Source: Paracentrotus lividus
Lineage: Eukaryota > Echinodermata > Echinoidea > Camarodonta > Echinidae
Assembly: GCA_940671915.1 (NCBI GenBank)
Contig: CALNVZ010000174.1
Location: forward strand, 75,266,199-75,330,198
Direction of reading: 5' to 3'
Length of the DNA: 64,000 nucleotides
The translations under genes and the position numbers were made by a program. Of this stretch, positions 1-13,102 are shown one piece after another; the stretch's first letter is position 1; every line of letters begins with the position of its first letter. The notes under the pieces are model-generated. The model was not told the DNA's origin, did not search any database, and was given only the letters and a program-made list of their open reading frames with translations.

Positions 1-22
1 CCCCCCCTGGCGACGGCCCTGA
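1..22 (-). mobile_element. Terminus of a hAT-like element cut by the window edge
   Basis: Read on the minus strand this begins CAGGGCCGTCGCCAGG followed by a G run, the familiar CAGGG start of hAT-derived non-autonomous elements. The rest lies outside the window. Confidence 0.5.
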
Positions 23-1420
23 TCTACATGTATATTTCTGTAGCATCCGGGAAATCTTTTCATTTTCATTTCCTATCACATCCTATTATGTCCGCTACGA
101 TTACTCTAAATTTGGCAAACACTTTTGTTGTTTCGTAAATCTTACACTCTGTGCGCCGTTATACTCCTGAGGAGACATTCAAAGGATGGACGGCCATAAG
201 ACGACGAAAAAACAAATATTAATGATATTGCTTTTCTTAGCTTGATGAAGCAGGACTCTGATGAATGACTGTCAATTCGGATCCTCGTAAATTTTCTTCT
301 ATTCATGTTCTTAGACGTGATATATCGGCTAAAATGGGCCGAGAATCAGAGTAAATGGGGCGAGAAACCGCATCTGATCAGGGTAATGGCATTACGGAGA
401 CAAGCACATCACTTTCTGTCTCGGCGGAACATAACCTGTCTCCCAAAGGGATACAGACCCCGTTCATATCAGCAAAATATGAACACTGCTTTAATTAGTT
501 GGATCTCCTCGTTGTTAGATCTACAAAGGACTTGTATAGGTTTCAGTTTTCTATAAAATGTGAACGGGGGACGTTGCACCGTCTCATCACATATTGTCTG
601 CATGTCTTGAGATGCACTCCCGTGTTATGAATGTTGCGAAGGTTTTCCGTCACAACCATATAAGAATGAGCAGCAACAAATCTGGGGGGGGGGGGGAAAC
701 AACTTTAAGTGGATTACTTCGCATTATGTTTGCAGGGAATGTAGTGAGCCCGAACATGAGTTTGCGAAACAAAACAGTGATTGTGTTAGTCATTTCAAAG
801 ACGAGCAAGTCTCAACCCGCAAGGAATTAATTTTCTTAATTAAAAACCAGTCAAACATTAGAATAAAACACAGTTTTAGAAAATGTCACAAAATGTGAAG
901 GACACTGAGGAATCTTCTCATGATAATCATTGCTAACTCATTCATAAAGCTTTCATGTGAATTCACAATTTTAATCTATTTATTTATTTATTATTTTTCA
1001 TTATTTGTTGTTAGTTTTTATTTACCTTTTCAGTAGGCCCCTACATATCTGCCGGTCGGATAAGTATCCAACGAATGCTTTGAAGGAACAGGGTCGAGAG
1101 AGCTATTGCAATTTCTAAGGTAAATAGAAACAAAAACTAAGCTCTTGTATTTTTTTTTTTTTTTTTTTTTATTTAAAATAAGGTGAAAGAAGAGGTTGTG
1201 AACAACAGGAATGAAACTTCAAAATGCGCAGTGTGACATGGTACCCTTCGCCAAACCTGATTTCCAGTGACTCAATTACAACAAAAAAAAATGTAAAGAA
1301 ACAAAATGTATCAAGCGTCGAGCTCTCGACAAGCCCTTTATTCGGTAAATTGCCTATTAGTCTAAAGCCACTTTGACTAATGCCCTAATCACCCAACATG
1401 GTCTGATTCTATTCAGTCTA
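23..1420. other. Non-coding stretch, no gene recognised
   Basis: AT-rich DNA with short open frames of no recognisable family. It holds a G run near 684-698 and a T run at 1150-1171. I see no inverted repeat or conserved motif. Confidence 0.5.
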
Positions 1421-1710
1421 CAACAAGTTCGTATATTTGCCATTTGGTCCATCACCACCTGGTCACTTTCAGTAACAAACTGGTAACAGACCAAATATTA
1501 ATTTGGGAATTCAACCAAAATGCCATTAAATTATTTGGATATTAGACGAATTGGCAATTTGACCAAGTGAGAATTCGACCAAGTACTGGACCAAGAAAAA
1601 CTTGGACCAGATTGATAGTAGACCAAATGGGTTTAGCCCATTTGGTATTTGACAACAGGGATAGGACCAACTGCTGTTAGACCAAGTGGATATGAACCCT
1701 TTATTCTACC
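1420..1710. repeat. Degenerate array of GACCAA/TTGGTC words
   Basis: GACCAA or its complement TTGGTC recurs about ten times in 290 bases, for example at 1561, 1577, 1590, 1621 and 1679, often as GACCAAGT or GACCAAAT. Spacing is irregular at 13-40 bases. It looks like an old, decayed short-period tandem array. No coding frame crosses it. Confidence 0.6.
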
Positions 1711-3152
1711 AAGCTTTCGGCAAGTAGGCATTTTAATCAACGAATAACTTTGACCATCTTAGACATGAGAGGGCAGTCTCTTGGCACTCGAGCACACGCC
1801 TAGCTGTATATTGGATCTAGTCGATGAAAGATTGGCCCATTGTTGTTTTAAAAATTCACATAAAATCAATGATAGGTTTCTTCGAAATGTACATTGAAAG
1901 GGATAATCAGTGGTCTAGATGAGTCCATTTAGAAATCAGAAATTGGTCCCACTGGGATTTGGGCCAAACTTTATTAGTTGCTCAAGGTACTCCCAAAGTG
2001 TTGCCTGTTTAAGCCAATTAAGTGTTATGGCTTAAAAAAAACAGAAAAACCTTCCTTCATATTTATACAAGTTTTATGAAAAATGTATAAACAAGTTAAG
2101 CCCAAAGTTTGAAGGGTGTCATTACAAATACTTATTTTAAATGATTTTTTATCAAAAGAGTCAATTATAGGCGGTCACTTTATATTGCACTAGCAATTGC
2201 GACTTGCTTTATTTCGCCTAGCGGGAATATGATTTTGCTATATTGGTCCGTTAAAGGATTGATTAATTTATTTACATGATAAATCTCGGCTCTACTACCT
2301 TAATTGATTCTCTTTACAATGTGCCCTTTTTCGGAGAATTTTATTTGCAGGATGTATCCGCAAGTCTGTTTATTTTCTGAAGCCCGACTCTCATCAACTG
2401 CATGGTAAACATTCGGAATTGATTGAAGCCAGTTTCTCTCGAAATTGAATTCCATTATGAAACGTGGAGATTAAGCTTTAATGCAACTAAAAGCACCATT
2501 GATGACCATCCAGTGAGCGTTGAAAAGCTTATCATCGTAGACGCAGTGGAAGACACGCTCGAAGACGATTGAGGTCGTTAGCATTCAGTAGTGATTTGCA
2601 GAAGTTCCCATCTTTCTGTCTTGCCATAATGGAGCAAGAGTATGAGCGGTGTTTCAGGTCGACAATTTCATCCGCCTAATTGACGGAGTCGTGGCTGGAA
2701 TACGAAGCGTGTGTTTTTGTTCTTCACATTCATTAGGGTAGACCTCTCGAGAACGAAATAAATATAAGGCTGAAGAAGAGGAAAGGGTAATCGAATCGGC
2801 CAAGTACCTTTAGGGGCTCTCTCATGAATTGAGTTTATGTGAGATTGTAGGTTATGTCGTCGAGCGTGTTCCATTTACCTGCAATAATGCTCGATATGAA
2901 TTGGACATTTAGATTTTTGAGGTCATACATTTGGCAGGATAATGGTTAATTCATCTCTTACAATACGACATTATATGTATTGAATCAGATGTGAATATAG
3001 GTATCAATACAGAATAATGCCCTATGGCTTATAAGCATTCTGCAGATTTTATCACAGACTCCGGTTACCAGTTTTGAGTCCCACAAATGATCCCTCAAAC
3101 AAAAATCCAAGAGAATTTGTTCATACGAGAAGACGTTTTCCGCCCCGACACC
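1711..3152. other. Non-coding stretch, no gene recognised
   Basis: No convincing gene or transposon end. A 68-codon minus-strand frame at 2668-2874 matches no family I know and has no supporting context. Confidence 0.45.
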
Positions 3153-3294
3153 AGGGGGGCATTTCATCAAAGGACTTGTCGGACGTTTTATCCGACAAAC
3201 TGTTATAAGCTACAGAAATACTTGCATCTGATTGGCTGAGAGCAAATTTGTCGGATAAAACGTCCGACAAGTCCTTTGATGAAATGCCTCCCTG
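3153..3294. mobile_element. Palindromic element A, copy 1 (142 bp)
   Basis: Two nearly perfect inverted arms of about 45 bases, starting GGGGGGCATTTCATCAAAGG, surround a short centre with the conserved words GCATCTGATTGGCTGAG. Two more copies lie at 12274-12415 and 62871-62991. It has no coding capacity and must be moved in trans. Target-site duplications are not clear. Confidence 0.9.
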
Positions 3295-4645
3295 CACGTA
3301 CTCTGCAGCCGCCATGTTATCGGAGCATGCAATTGCATTAATGTAAATGACTGCGCTCAAGAATATTTAATACCCATTTTGCATTTATCAATTTACTGTT
3401 CAGTAATTTTAAGTAGACTTCTGTTATTCCCCTCGATATAGCCCCTCCCTAAAATAAATATGATTATGATTCCTTCTTGCATGTCTTGAGGCCATCGTAA
3501 AGACATCAGAACGTTCCTAATCACTTCTACATCTTCCAAAACCCTCTTGAATAATGTCTTTTAGAGGTGGTGCCTTGGGGTATCATGGGTATATACATTG
3601 TAAATAGTGGTAGTAAGATATTTGCTGCGATTGGTTGAACTGGTACCACTTTTTGTACAATATTAATTATTTTACGATTTAAAAATATATGTATATTGCA
3701 CGATTGCGATTTCACATGTTAAAATGATGTGGGAATGAGTTGCTTATTTTTTATTTTGTTTTTTATTTGTTTTTATCTTATCTTTTAGGGGTTGGGATGC
3801 TTTGGTGATAGTGATATTTATTATTATACAGATTTTTTTCTCTATAATTTCAAGAATCAAATAAATCTCCTTTGGAGTGGGCATTGTGGGAGATGGGGCT
3901 AGCTCATTCTCTTTTTCTTTTTTTTTTTTTTTTTTTTAACGCGATTCAGATCATTGAAGTTCATTTCTCCTGTCGGAGCCAGACATGCAGCAGATTCTTT
4001 TCATTGACGACAGATAGAGGTCATTGACTGCTTCAAACCCTATTTATTTCTAACTAAAAAACAAATGCAGCGCGGCCTCTCTTCTTGTATGACTTCATCA
4101 AATTCAACGATCATCAACACTTATTATGGTAGACTGTCAGGTAAGAAGGTATTTTTTTTACATTTTTTTTTTTTTTTTTTTTTTTGACAACGTGAAAATA
4201 AAAGCGATTATCGTTCTTCCTCATGTTTAATGAAAAATAATGTGGGGCCGACGGCCAACTCATTTTGTTAGAGGTAGAAACGGATTTATACAGTGTTAGT
4301 GGCAGGGGATTCCAAAGAGACTCTTGTTACTCACGTTACGGTTCTCCATACGGAATGAAATCCATCGTTATGCTGCAGTCACACAGACACTTACGTTGAG
4401 TTACGTCCGGTTGCGTCCAAAAATTATTTTCTTTTTTGCGGACCCTCACGGATGCCTTCCCATCATAGTCATCAGTGGAAACAATGATAATTTCGTTCAT
4501 CCAATAAAACAAAGGAATACATAAGAAATGATAGAATAGAAGATGTAGGAAGGATAAAACATCAAATACGTAACTAAACGTAAGTGTCTGTCTGACTGCA
4601 TTATAGGTATGTGACTTTTTAAATGAAAATATATCCTCAATCCTT
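3295..4645. other. Non-coding stretch with homopolymers
   Basis: T runs at about 3920-3938 and 4158-4185 and short unrecognised open frames. No transposon ends or gene seen. Confidence 0.45.
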
Positions 4646-4782
4646 ATAAATGGTACGTAAAGCTTTCTTTTAACAATGAGCTTGGGGTAATAATAATTTC
4701 ATGTTATGCAGGGCCCGCTAGCTTGGGAACAGTTGAAAAGAATTGAAGCGGCTAACCTGGGTAAATAAAACGATATTATTAT
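4646..4782 (+). mobile_element. 5'-truncated SINE tail
   Basis: Clearly related to the minus-strand SINE at 16838-17102. Shared words include AAATGGTAC, TTTTAACAA, the stretch around GGGCCCGCT, and the end word GGGTAAATAAAACGATATTA. The tRNA-like head is missing, as expected after incomplete reverse transcription. It runs directly into an ATT microsatellite. Confidence 0.8.
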
Positions 4783-4933
4783 TTTTTTTTTGTTTATTAT
4801 TATTTTTATTATTATTATCATTATTATTATTGTGATAAACAGGATCAAGTTATTAGTATTATTATTATTATCATTATTATCATTATCATTATCGTTGTTA
4901 TTATTATCATTATTTTTATTATTATTATTATTA

Positions 4934-4977
<44 letters not shown>

Positions 4978-5020
4978 GTTATCATTATTATTATTATTAT
5001 CATTATCATTATTATTATTG

Positions 5021-5058
<38 letters not shown>

Positions 5059-5158
5059 GTTATCATTATTATTATTATCACTATCATTATTATTATTATT
5101 ATTCTTATTCTTATTCTTATTCTTATTCTTATTCTTATTCTTATTCTTATTCTTATTA

Positions 5159-5197
<39 letters not shown>
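4776..5197. repeat. Compound ATT-type microsatellite grown from a SINE tail
   Basis: About 420 bases of ATT/TTA triplets interspersed with ATC and GTT variants, plus about nine copies of a six-base ATTCTT unit near 5100-5156. It begins at the SINE end, so it probably expanded from the short ATT tail. Long frames on both strands here (poly-Asn, poly-Leu, poly-Ile) are translated microsatellite, not genes. Confidence 0.95.
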
Positions 5198-5198
<1 letters not shown>

Positions 5199-6392
5199 CC
5201 ATAAGAACTTTTGGAAATGCTGGCGGTGGGGGGGGGGGGGGTCAGAGGTTTCAGGTTGATATAATAACTATACAATTTCAACCTGACTTCGATATATATA
5301 TATTTTTTTCAATATTATAATTATGCTCACATCTTATCTTGTGTCTTTTAGCAATTTGCGTTGGGAAAGTAATTAGGAATGACACTTTCAAATATTACTG
5401 GATTCGAGGAATGTCGTTATTTAAAGCCTACCAAAGGTTGACATTGTCTTTAAAATGATAATATAGTTAACACCCTTCGAGCTAGTAACAGATTTGATCA
5501 CTACTTTCCGCTGCTTTGAGGAAATTGAATACGAGGCCGAGGTTCTTGACAGTATCATCCAAGGTGGCGCCAAAAGGATATATTACTAAATATAATGATC
5601 ACTTAAGTAGTACAGCTGTATGATAGTAAGACGTAAGTCAGGTCTATATGATATTCACTGGAGGGATTATGCCTAAAAATGCTTATTCTAATGTATATTC
5701 ATGTATAATGTATAAGTCATTTGATCAAAGATACTGTCAAGAAATCAAAAAGGAAAAGAATGGAGGATCAGCAACATGAGATGACGAGAGGGATGGAGAG
5801 AGATAAGAAGACAGAACATAAGAGAAAGAAAGAATGGGAAAAGGTAATATGAACTGAGAGCTCGTGGTAGGTGGAAGAGTAGGCGGAAGAGCAGGCGAAA
5901 TGGAAGAAACAGATGGAAAGAATGAGAGATGGAGAGTGACATGAAATTTTTATCACATCACACTGCCAAGTAATTTGTATAATATGTTTTTGGAATCTCG
6001 ATTGAAATGTCATTAATTAGCTGATATAGAGGCCTAACTCCACATCTAAAGTAGATAGCTAAGGGACACGTTTTCTCAATTACTTTTTCCTCTTTCAGTG
6101 TTTTATTTTATTATATATATATTTTTTCTTTTTTAAGTTTTAGTCAAGCATGTAATATTTAAATCTTAAAGATTAGAATTAAATTAAAAACAACCACAGA
6201 CTCAAATTTTTAGTATTTAAATCTAAATCAATAACCCGATTGGTCCCATTCTTTATATCAATGAAAAGAATAGAAATATATACGTGTACAGAATCTACAA
6301 CGCCCAATAAAAATGCATGAAAAAGGTAATTTAATTTATATCCTTGTAATTCAAAGAGTAAATTATTAAGTAAATCATTCAACTTAGTTTTC
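5198..6392. other. Non-coding stretch, no gene recognised
   Basis: A G run at about 5229-5240, then AT-rich unique-looking DNA and a purine-rich segment at 5750-5940. No gene or element boundary seen. Confidence 0.45.
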
Positions 6393-7133
6393 AGCTCATC
6401 CGGCTCGAAGAGCCAGATGAGCTTATGCCGTGGGGTGGCGTCCGAACTCCGTCGTCCGTCGTCTGTCGTCCGTCGTCCGTCCATAATTTCAAAATGCTTC
6501 TTCTTCGTCATTTCAAGTCCGATTTCAATTCTGTTTGCTTTATATGATAGCACTAGGTGGGGGATTCAAAACTTCTACACAGAATTTTGAAAATCATTAA
6601 ATATGATGCACATAATTTATGCGCATTTATCAAAATTGACTAAAAAGGCTTCTTCTTTATTTTTTGACCGATTTCAATTTTTTTTCCCATCTTGTAGAGT
6701 TACATGAGGTTCACTTAACTTTTACCATGGAGAACTTTACTAACTTAGTAACTCCATGCTAGAATTTTGAAATTATCTCTAGAAAATTATTTATGCTAAT
6801 TTATGCGAAATTTATTCATAAATCACAAACAATGCTTCTACTTCGTCATTTCAAGTCCGATTTCAATTCTGTTTGCTTTATATGATAGCACTAGGTGGGG
6901 GATTCAAAACTTTCACACAAAATTTTGAAACTCATTAAATATGCTAATTTATTCGCATTTTTAAAAATTCAACAAAAACCGATTTTGATTTCTTTTTGGG
7001 GGGACCATTTGGTAGAGCTACATGAGGTTCATCAAACTACACAGAATTTTGATATTTTGACAAGAAAATAATTTATGTTGATTTATGCGATATTTAAAAA
7101 TCGTGTTTATTTCTTTGCGAGATGCCGGATGAG
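6393..7133 (+). mobile_element. Hairpin-headed repeat element with GTCCGTC array
   Basis: Begins with a hairpin (AGCTCATC and GGCTC around GAA, pairing with GAGCC and GATGAGCT), followed by a GTCGTCCGTC run at about 6448-6481. It then carries two copies of a repeat unit about 337 bases apart, at 6496 and 6833. It ends with GCCGGATGAG, the complement of CTCATCCGGC near its start. No protein is encoded. It shares this design with 58765-59494. Confidence 0.75.
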
Positions 7134-9164
7134 TACCACATCATTGATGCGCCAGTATTTTATTATAGGAGGAAAAAAAACCTTTGACTAACATTGCTTT
7201 CAACATGCCTAACTATCCCCGCCATTTGCACCTTTTTTCTTTTTCCTTTTTCCCTTTCTTTTGATTACATACACTCGGCTATTATTGTATGTGGAAGTTG
7301 CAATGTGCCCTACCCAATCTTTTGTAAGTCACATCCCTCCCTCTCTTCATAAAACAGGTTTACATTCTTGCATTTTCTCTCAACTCTTGATTAGCTCCCA
7401 CTCTCCCTCTCTCATTCCTTCTCCATTTCCCTGTCTTTTTATGGACATTGTTTTCTTCTCTGTGATTTGATTTTATTATTATTATTTTACTATTTATTTG
7501 TTTATTTATTTATTTATTCATTCATTTATTTATTTTTATTTATTTATTTATTTATTCATTCATTCATTTATTTTTATTTATTTTTCATTTTATTTTATTT
7601 TTTTTATTGTTTATTTATTTTTTTTGTTGGGGGGGGGGGGGAGGTATTGTTTGGCTTTGACAGTACAGACCTAAATTAGATATGATTTTGTCCTTCTAAT
7701 ACCGACTTTTAACATCAAAATCCAAAAGACAGAAATGGGATTCGAATCAGGGTCTGTGCTAGTTTATAGCTTCAACTTACCTGAATTTCATTTGCATGTA
7801 AACAACTCAGGAGGGGGCGGGGGATCTCCCGATTTATTCTGCAGTATGTAGCCAGGGGGAATGTATCGATTTGATGTAGAGGGAAAGAGGTGTGGGAGCT
7901 GAAGAACGAAGAAAATGGAATCGACGCAAATTGCGTAGCGTCGTCGTAAACATGGTAGAGGTGGGTCAGTGCCCCAAAGTGGAAAAAAAAAAGTAAATTA
8001 TTAGCTGCGAGTAATATTGTCACGACGGTGAATCAAAGTATTCTTAGAAAGTTTGCATGAAAGGGGGGGGGGTGGGGATGGGACGCTATTACCAAAAATT
8101 ATCATGACTTGGTCATGTTGGTTTAACCGTAAAACAGTATGATGCATCAGATTATCAATTATGAAGTGGAAAGAAATAGTGCAAGGTTGTTATACAATGC
8201 CTGACTTGACCCGTCTCGTCTTGAGGGATACAGCTCAGTACACTTGACCCTTGATAATCCCCATGGATGTACTCAACACATCCCAATTAATCTAGTCAAA
8301 TTGGGCTTCATTACAATCTCCTATTTTCATCTTTTCCAGTCGAACTGTTTCATAGTTTTCATTGATTTGATAGTGATGATCAAGAGAGCTGTTTCTCTGA
8401 ATTATTTTTTTTTTCAATGTTTTTTTTTATTTTATTTTTTTACTTTTGTTGTTCGTTTTCACTCCGAATCTCACAGGATTGATTTATTTCTATTACAATG
8501 ATGATATTGCCACTTTTCTATATTATCTATAATGCTTAAACTTGGGAATTGATTTCGTCTTCTAAATAATAAATGCAGTTTAAAGAAAAAAATCATCTAT
8601 AGGTCATGAACACAAATAACTTTATGATGTCAAAATATGGCGCCTTGAATTTCACTTCATCTTTCCTCTGGGGAATACGAAAGGACAGTTAGTGATTGAT
8701 GGAGAGGGGCAGATAGGTCAATGAAAATAGATGAAGATTCACAAAGATTGGAGTAGGGAACAAAGTTATTGATTAATAGAGCGAGAGCAGACGATGAAAC
8801 AACATTGAGAGATGCAACTTAACAAAGAGAGTGATATAGAGAGAGGAGATGGCAACTTGATAACATGAAAGAAGAGAAGTAGTCCATATGCCATACACTT
8901 CAAAGCATTTTTTTTTCTTTAAGCATTTTAAATTGTGGGTTTATTGGAAGTGGGGATCATTTACCAATGTATTCATATTTTAAAGAGCTTTCGCATTTTA
9001 TACCATGACGCCGTTTGTGAAAAAGAGAATAATATATGTCATGCATATAGGCTAATTTTACACCAAACTAAAGAATTTCGTATATTAATCTCATCAAAAT
9101 ACACAAACTTCAAGGCTGATGAGCCATTAAGCGCATTTTCCCTTTTATCCTCCCCCTCCTTTTA
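7134..9164. other. Non-coding stretch with ATTT microsatellite
   Basis: Pyrimidine-rich DNA at 7200-7450, then a TTTA/ATTT microsatellite at about 7472-7625 ending in a G run at 7629-7641, and another G run at 8063-8072. Frames here are low-complexity or unrecognised. Confidence 0.5.
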
Positions 9165-9368
9165 ATGTTGAAAAATGACTACGGACATGGGAAAATATTG
9201 TCTGTCACCATCATCATCATGGTCATGCTCATTGTGTGGTCTTTATTCCAAAGGAAATTCATGTTTGTGAAACTTCGAGAGCTATAGCCTCTGGATGCAA
9301 TGCACTTAAAACACTAAAGGAACCGACTCGTTCGACAAATAACCATGTCCGTAGTCAATTTTTAACAT
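9165..9368. mobile_element. Short inverted-repeat element (about 204 bp)
   Basis: Left arm ATGTTGAAAAATGACTACGG matches the complement of the right arm at about 9342-9368, with one or two differences over about 26 bases. The interior has no arm symmetry. Probably a small non-autonomous DNA transposon. Only one copy was noticed. Confidence 0.6.
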
Positions 9369-10536
9369 GGAAGGAGAACACAGAAGTGTGCATACTTTGG
9401 CTGAATATCGTAATGGTATTCCTGTATATTGATGTTAAAAAATTCATTTATTGCTCTAAAATTAACCTATCGTAACGATTACAGGTTATTTTTCTACTAC
9501 CACACGTTAAACATTTTAAGGTATTTATATTGCTATGAATTTGACCGAAATGAAATAATATAAAATACAAAATCGGGAACACATTGTCTAGAACAACTAT
9601 TGACACGAAATAATACACATAGAGGCAAGATTGATCGAACGATCGAGCACCAACTTTTTCATGTTTTAGGGACAAATATGTGGAAAACGTGATTGGTATG
9701 AACCTTGCACAAACAAACTCTCTGGGATAGCACAAATCAAATAGCACATCAGAGATATTGCATATTTGATACCAATATGCCATTTATAGTGCCTGGCTCA
9801 TCATCAAATATTTACATCTCAATACCAATTTCAGGAGAACGAGCGTATCTAGTCTGCGGGAACCAGTAAAGCTATCCCAATTTGTGTCCGTTTTAAGAGA
9901 AGCTACATTTACTGTGATGTCATGACATGATAATCATGATAATAAAAAAAAAAAAAAAAAAACAAAGACGCAAATTGTGTAAAGCAGGCGTGGATCCAGG
10001 ATTCTATGAGGAGGTTGGGGGAGGGGGGGGGGGGCAAAAGTTTGAGTTTCATGCAAATTTTTTCTTCTAAATTTTGAGTGAGTGGGCGAGGATTACTTCA
10101 TTACAAACTAACCGCTAGCTACCATAATTAAACACGTCATGCACGTAATGTATTGCACGTTGCACTAACGAGGTGTTGTGACCACGTCGTTCTCAAGTGG
10201 TGTCTTTCGTTTGAAAGTGTTCGATTTGGTAGTTTACCCGGAGAAAATTCTAAAAGCTATTTCAAGGGGTCATACAATATTTGTAGGTTGTGATGACGTG
10301 CAGGAATGGAAGTGTTTGTTTAATTCCAAGCGAGATGTTTATTTTTTCTTGACATCCATTTCCATCGCGTATTGGAATGCATTGAGCATGTTTAGCGGAA
10401 TATATGTTAACACCTACCAAGATTGTCATACACTTTTAAGTGTATTGAAATACAATTGCTCCAGGACAACTTCATCGATTGGCCAATTATTATGCATGAA
10501 ACATCATGGTGCAATGGATGGTGTTTTACTACTATT
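9369..10536. other. Non-coding stretch with hAT-like fragment
   Basis: An A run at 9944-9962 is followed at about 9984-10036 by GCAGGCGTGGATCCAGG and a G run, resembling the start of a hAT-derived element. No partner end was found. A 126-codon frame at 10178-10558 runs into the CTA microsatellite and matches no family I recognise. Confidence 0.45.
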
Positions 10537-10611
10537 ACTACTTCTACTACTACCATGACTACTAATACTGCTACTACTGCTACTACTACTACTACTTCTA
10601 CTAATACAGGT
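10537..10611. repeat. CTA/CTG trinucleotide microsatellite
   Basis: Runs of ACT, CTA and GCT triplets. The same triplet character resumes after 10806, so the hAT-like element at 10612-10805 appears to have inserted into this microsatellite. Confidence 0.8.
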
Positions 10612-10805
10612 CAGGGTCCGCGGAACCGGGGGGTGGGGGGGGGGTTGGGGTGGGGGACTTCAGCCCCCACTTTTTCAGCAAACGTGTGCAAAAACGCAAA
10701 AATGACCATAGATTTGTGATTTTAAGCCTGTTCAGCCCCCCCCCCCCCCCCCCCCCCCCACTTTCGGCTCAGCCCTTATACTTCAAAAACGCTCCGCGGC
10801 GCCTG
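10612..10805 (+). mobile_element. hAT-like non-autonomous element
   Basis: Starts CAGGGTCCGCGGAACC with a G run and ends CCGCGGCGCCTG, so the termini are inverted (CAGG...CCGCGG). The interior, with GTGCAAAAACGCAAAAATG, a C run and CAAAAACGCT near the end, is shared with minus-strand 37489-37690 and with the interrupted copy at about 13672-14364. No 8-base target duplication was found. Confidence 0.65.
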
Positions 10806-10812
10806 CAGCTGC

Positions 10813-12273
10813 TGTTGCTGCTAAATACTATGTCTACTCCTACTTTTTACTACTATATTGCTACTCCTTCTGATCATGAGTTGATGTAGTCATGACGGCC
10901 TATTCGTATTTCTCACTAGTTACAACAATTGCACGTTGGTCCACATCCATAATTATGCATAAATAATTGTGGCTTGTTCTTGATATGCGAAGTTTCCTTG
11001 AACTATCAATACCACGAAGTGAATGAAATATATGTGTATTCATAACCAAAGCTGTTTGCCATGAACCGTGCATTGAAAACAAAAAACATTTTTCTTGGTC
11101 TTACTATACTATTGATGATTTACTGCGCCTGTCATCATGTACATTAGGAGAAACCGGGTTGAATGATCTACACATGTCAAAACAATTCATACAGGAATAA
11201 CAAGCAAGTGATAATCGGTAAATCGTGCAGATGAAACATGTTACACTATAGCTTGATGAGCAAGCCGTTACACATTATATTTGCTCTGTTGATATTGACT
11301 GGTGTAGTACATAAATGTCTAATGCCGCTGTTAGACATGGTCCAATAAGGCTATTGGATGGACAAACTGATTGTCAGATCCGGTCCTTGTCCGATGGTTG
11401 GGCGTTTCCTCCTGTATAAATACTGTACTTGGTCGTTTCTCATACGGTTACCGCTGCTCGGCGCCGTCGCACGCATAACGTATATCTTCAGGACGCATCC
11501 AGGACGACTACCGATTAAACCAGGTATATGCTACGCAATACCTTTGGACAAGGGTCAGATCTCGCTCTGTGTATTTTGTGTATAAACAAATCTTTTGGAA
11601 ATGTTTTCACGTAACACTTGACAGCCACAAAGCAGATTTTAAAAAAAAAATAAAAATGTACTATCCGTTTCTTTTTCGTTTTCTGATCTTGTCACGTCTT
11701 GACAGCAGCATTAACATTATTTTTTTTTTAACCCCGAAATAATAACAGTTGCATGTAAATCATGCTAAAAGACCGCAGTCGAGAAAAATTCTCCTCTCTG
11801 AACTTCATTAAAGTACATCGTTTCGAGGCTGAAACCTAAATTTAGTATAGGTTCCCAGTCATTTGACCGGATTAGAGTCATTGCCATAAATGCCTTTCAG
11901 TATATTCTAATCTAAACGATTTAGGTATTGCATTGAATTTAACAATTTCACAATTATTATTGCCGCAGAAGTTCCCATTGTCAATGCAACTTTTGTGCGA
12001 TAAATATTTGCGGATAATGTCTGGAATGCTGAATAATAGAGAGATTTGGTCAAACATGTGCCCACAGCTATTTGATATGTTTGCCACAAATGATATAACA
12101 CACCAGAGGAAGAAAAAAATACAATACATTGTATTTTTAGATATACATGTAGATCATGAGCCACTGTTCTCTTGTTAGCAAAGAATTTTGTCACGCAACA
12201 TTTCCCCCAACCTGAACTTGCAGATTATCTCCAAAAACTTCTCGTTTCTTTTCAAGTTGATATCCTGCAGTCC
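10813..12273. other. Non-coding stretch, no gene recognised
   Basis: Short frames on both strands overlap one another around 11878-12194 and none resembles a known family. No element ends seen. Short A and T runs at 11641-11650 and 11720-11730. Confidence 0.45.
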
Positions 12274-12415
12274 TGGGGGGCATTTCATCAAAGGACTTGT
12301 CGGACGTCTTATCCGATAAACTGTTATAAGCTACTGAAATGCTTGCATCTGATTGGTTGAGAGCAAATTTGTCGGATAAAACGTCCGACAAGTCCTTTGA
12401 TGAAATGCCCTCCTG
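12274..12415. mobile_element. Palindromic element A, copy 2
   Basis: Same inverted-arm design and centre as 3153-3294, with only scattered substitutions. The arms meet a TCCTG on each side, which may be a short duplication or part of the ends. Confidence 0.9.
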
Positions 12416-13040
12416 GATTACATTCTTCTCAGTTCCATTGGGAAATAATATATGAGTCGCGACGCCCGTTCCCGTGTCGGCCTGTAAATTTGAGACTTAT
12501 TGAATTATCTACAAACATAATGTTTCATTTTCTATTTTGGGGTCATAATCAAATACAAGGCAGGCCCGCGGTCGTTTGGGAGATTCGCTCAGAAAGATAT
12601 CCGGGTGTGGAAGGGGGCGTTGGTAAAAACAATGAGGACAAACATATTGAAAATTGTTACAAGATTCCTAGAACTTGTGGCAACTATAAATAAATATCAT
12701 TACATGCATGGACATACAACTGAATTTGATAGGAAGCATAACAAGGTGAGGAAATTGAGAAGGAGGGTATTGAATTTGAACCCCTCAAAAAGTTGGCAAA
12801 TGGAAACGTGTTTATTTGGTTTAATTTCTACATAGAAAGTTCCGGGATTGGAGTCCCTATCTATATCTCTAAATAATTAGAAATTTTACTCTGAGAGATC
12901 ATGGAGATGGCAATAGTTATTCAATTTTCTCTTTTACCAGACGTAACAACTTCGGCTTTCATTTAAATTCAGGGGGGAAAAAAAATCTTATTTTCAGAAA
13001 TTCATTATACGAAATACCGGAAGATTACTGAACTAATAAA

Positions 13041-13102
<62 letters not shown>

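Noticed and set aside
4699..5320. Long overlapping open frames (167, 176 and 105 codons) rich in Asn, Leu or Ile
   Set aside because: They are translations of the ATT/ATTCTT microsatellite on both strands and continue into its low-complexity flanks.
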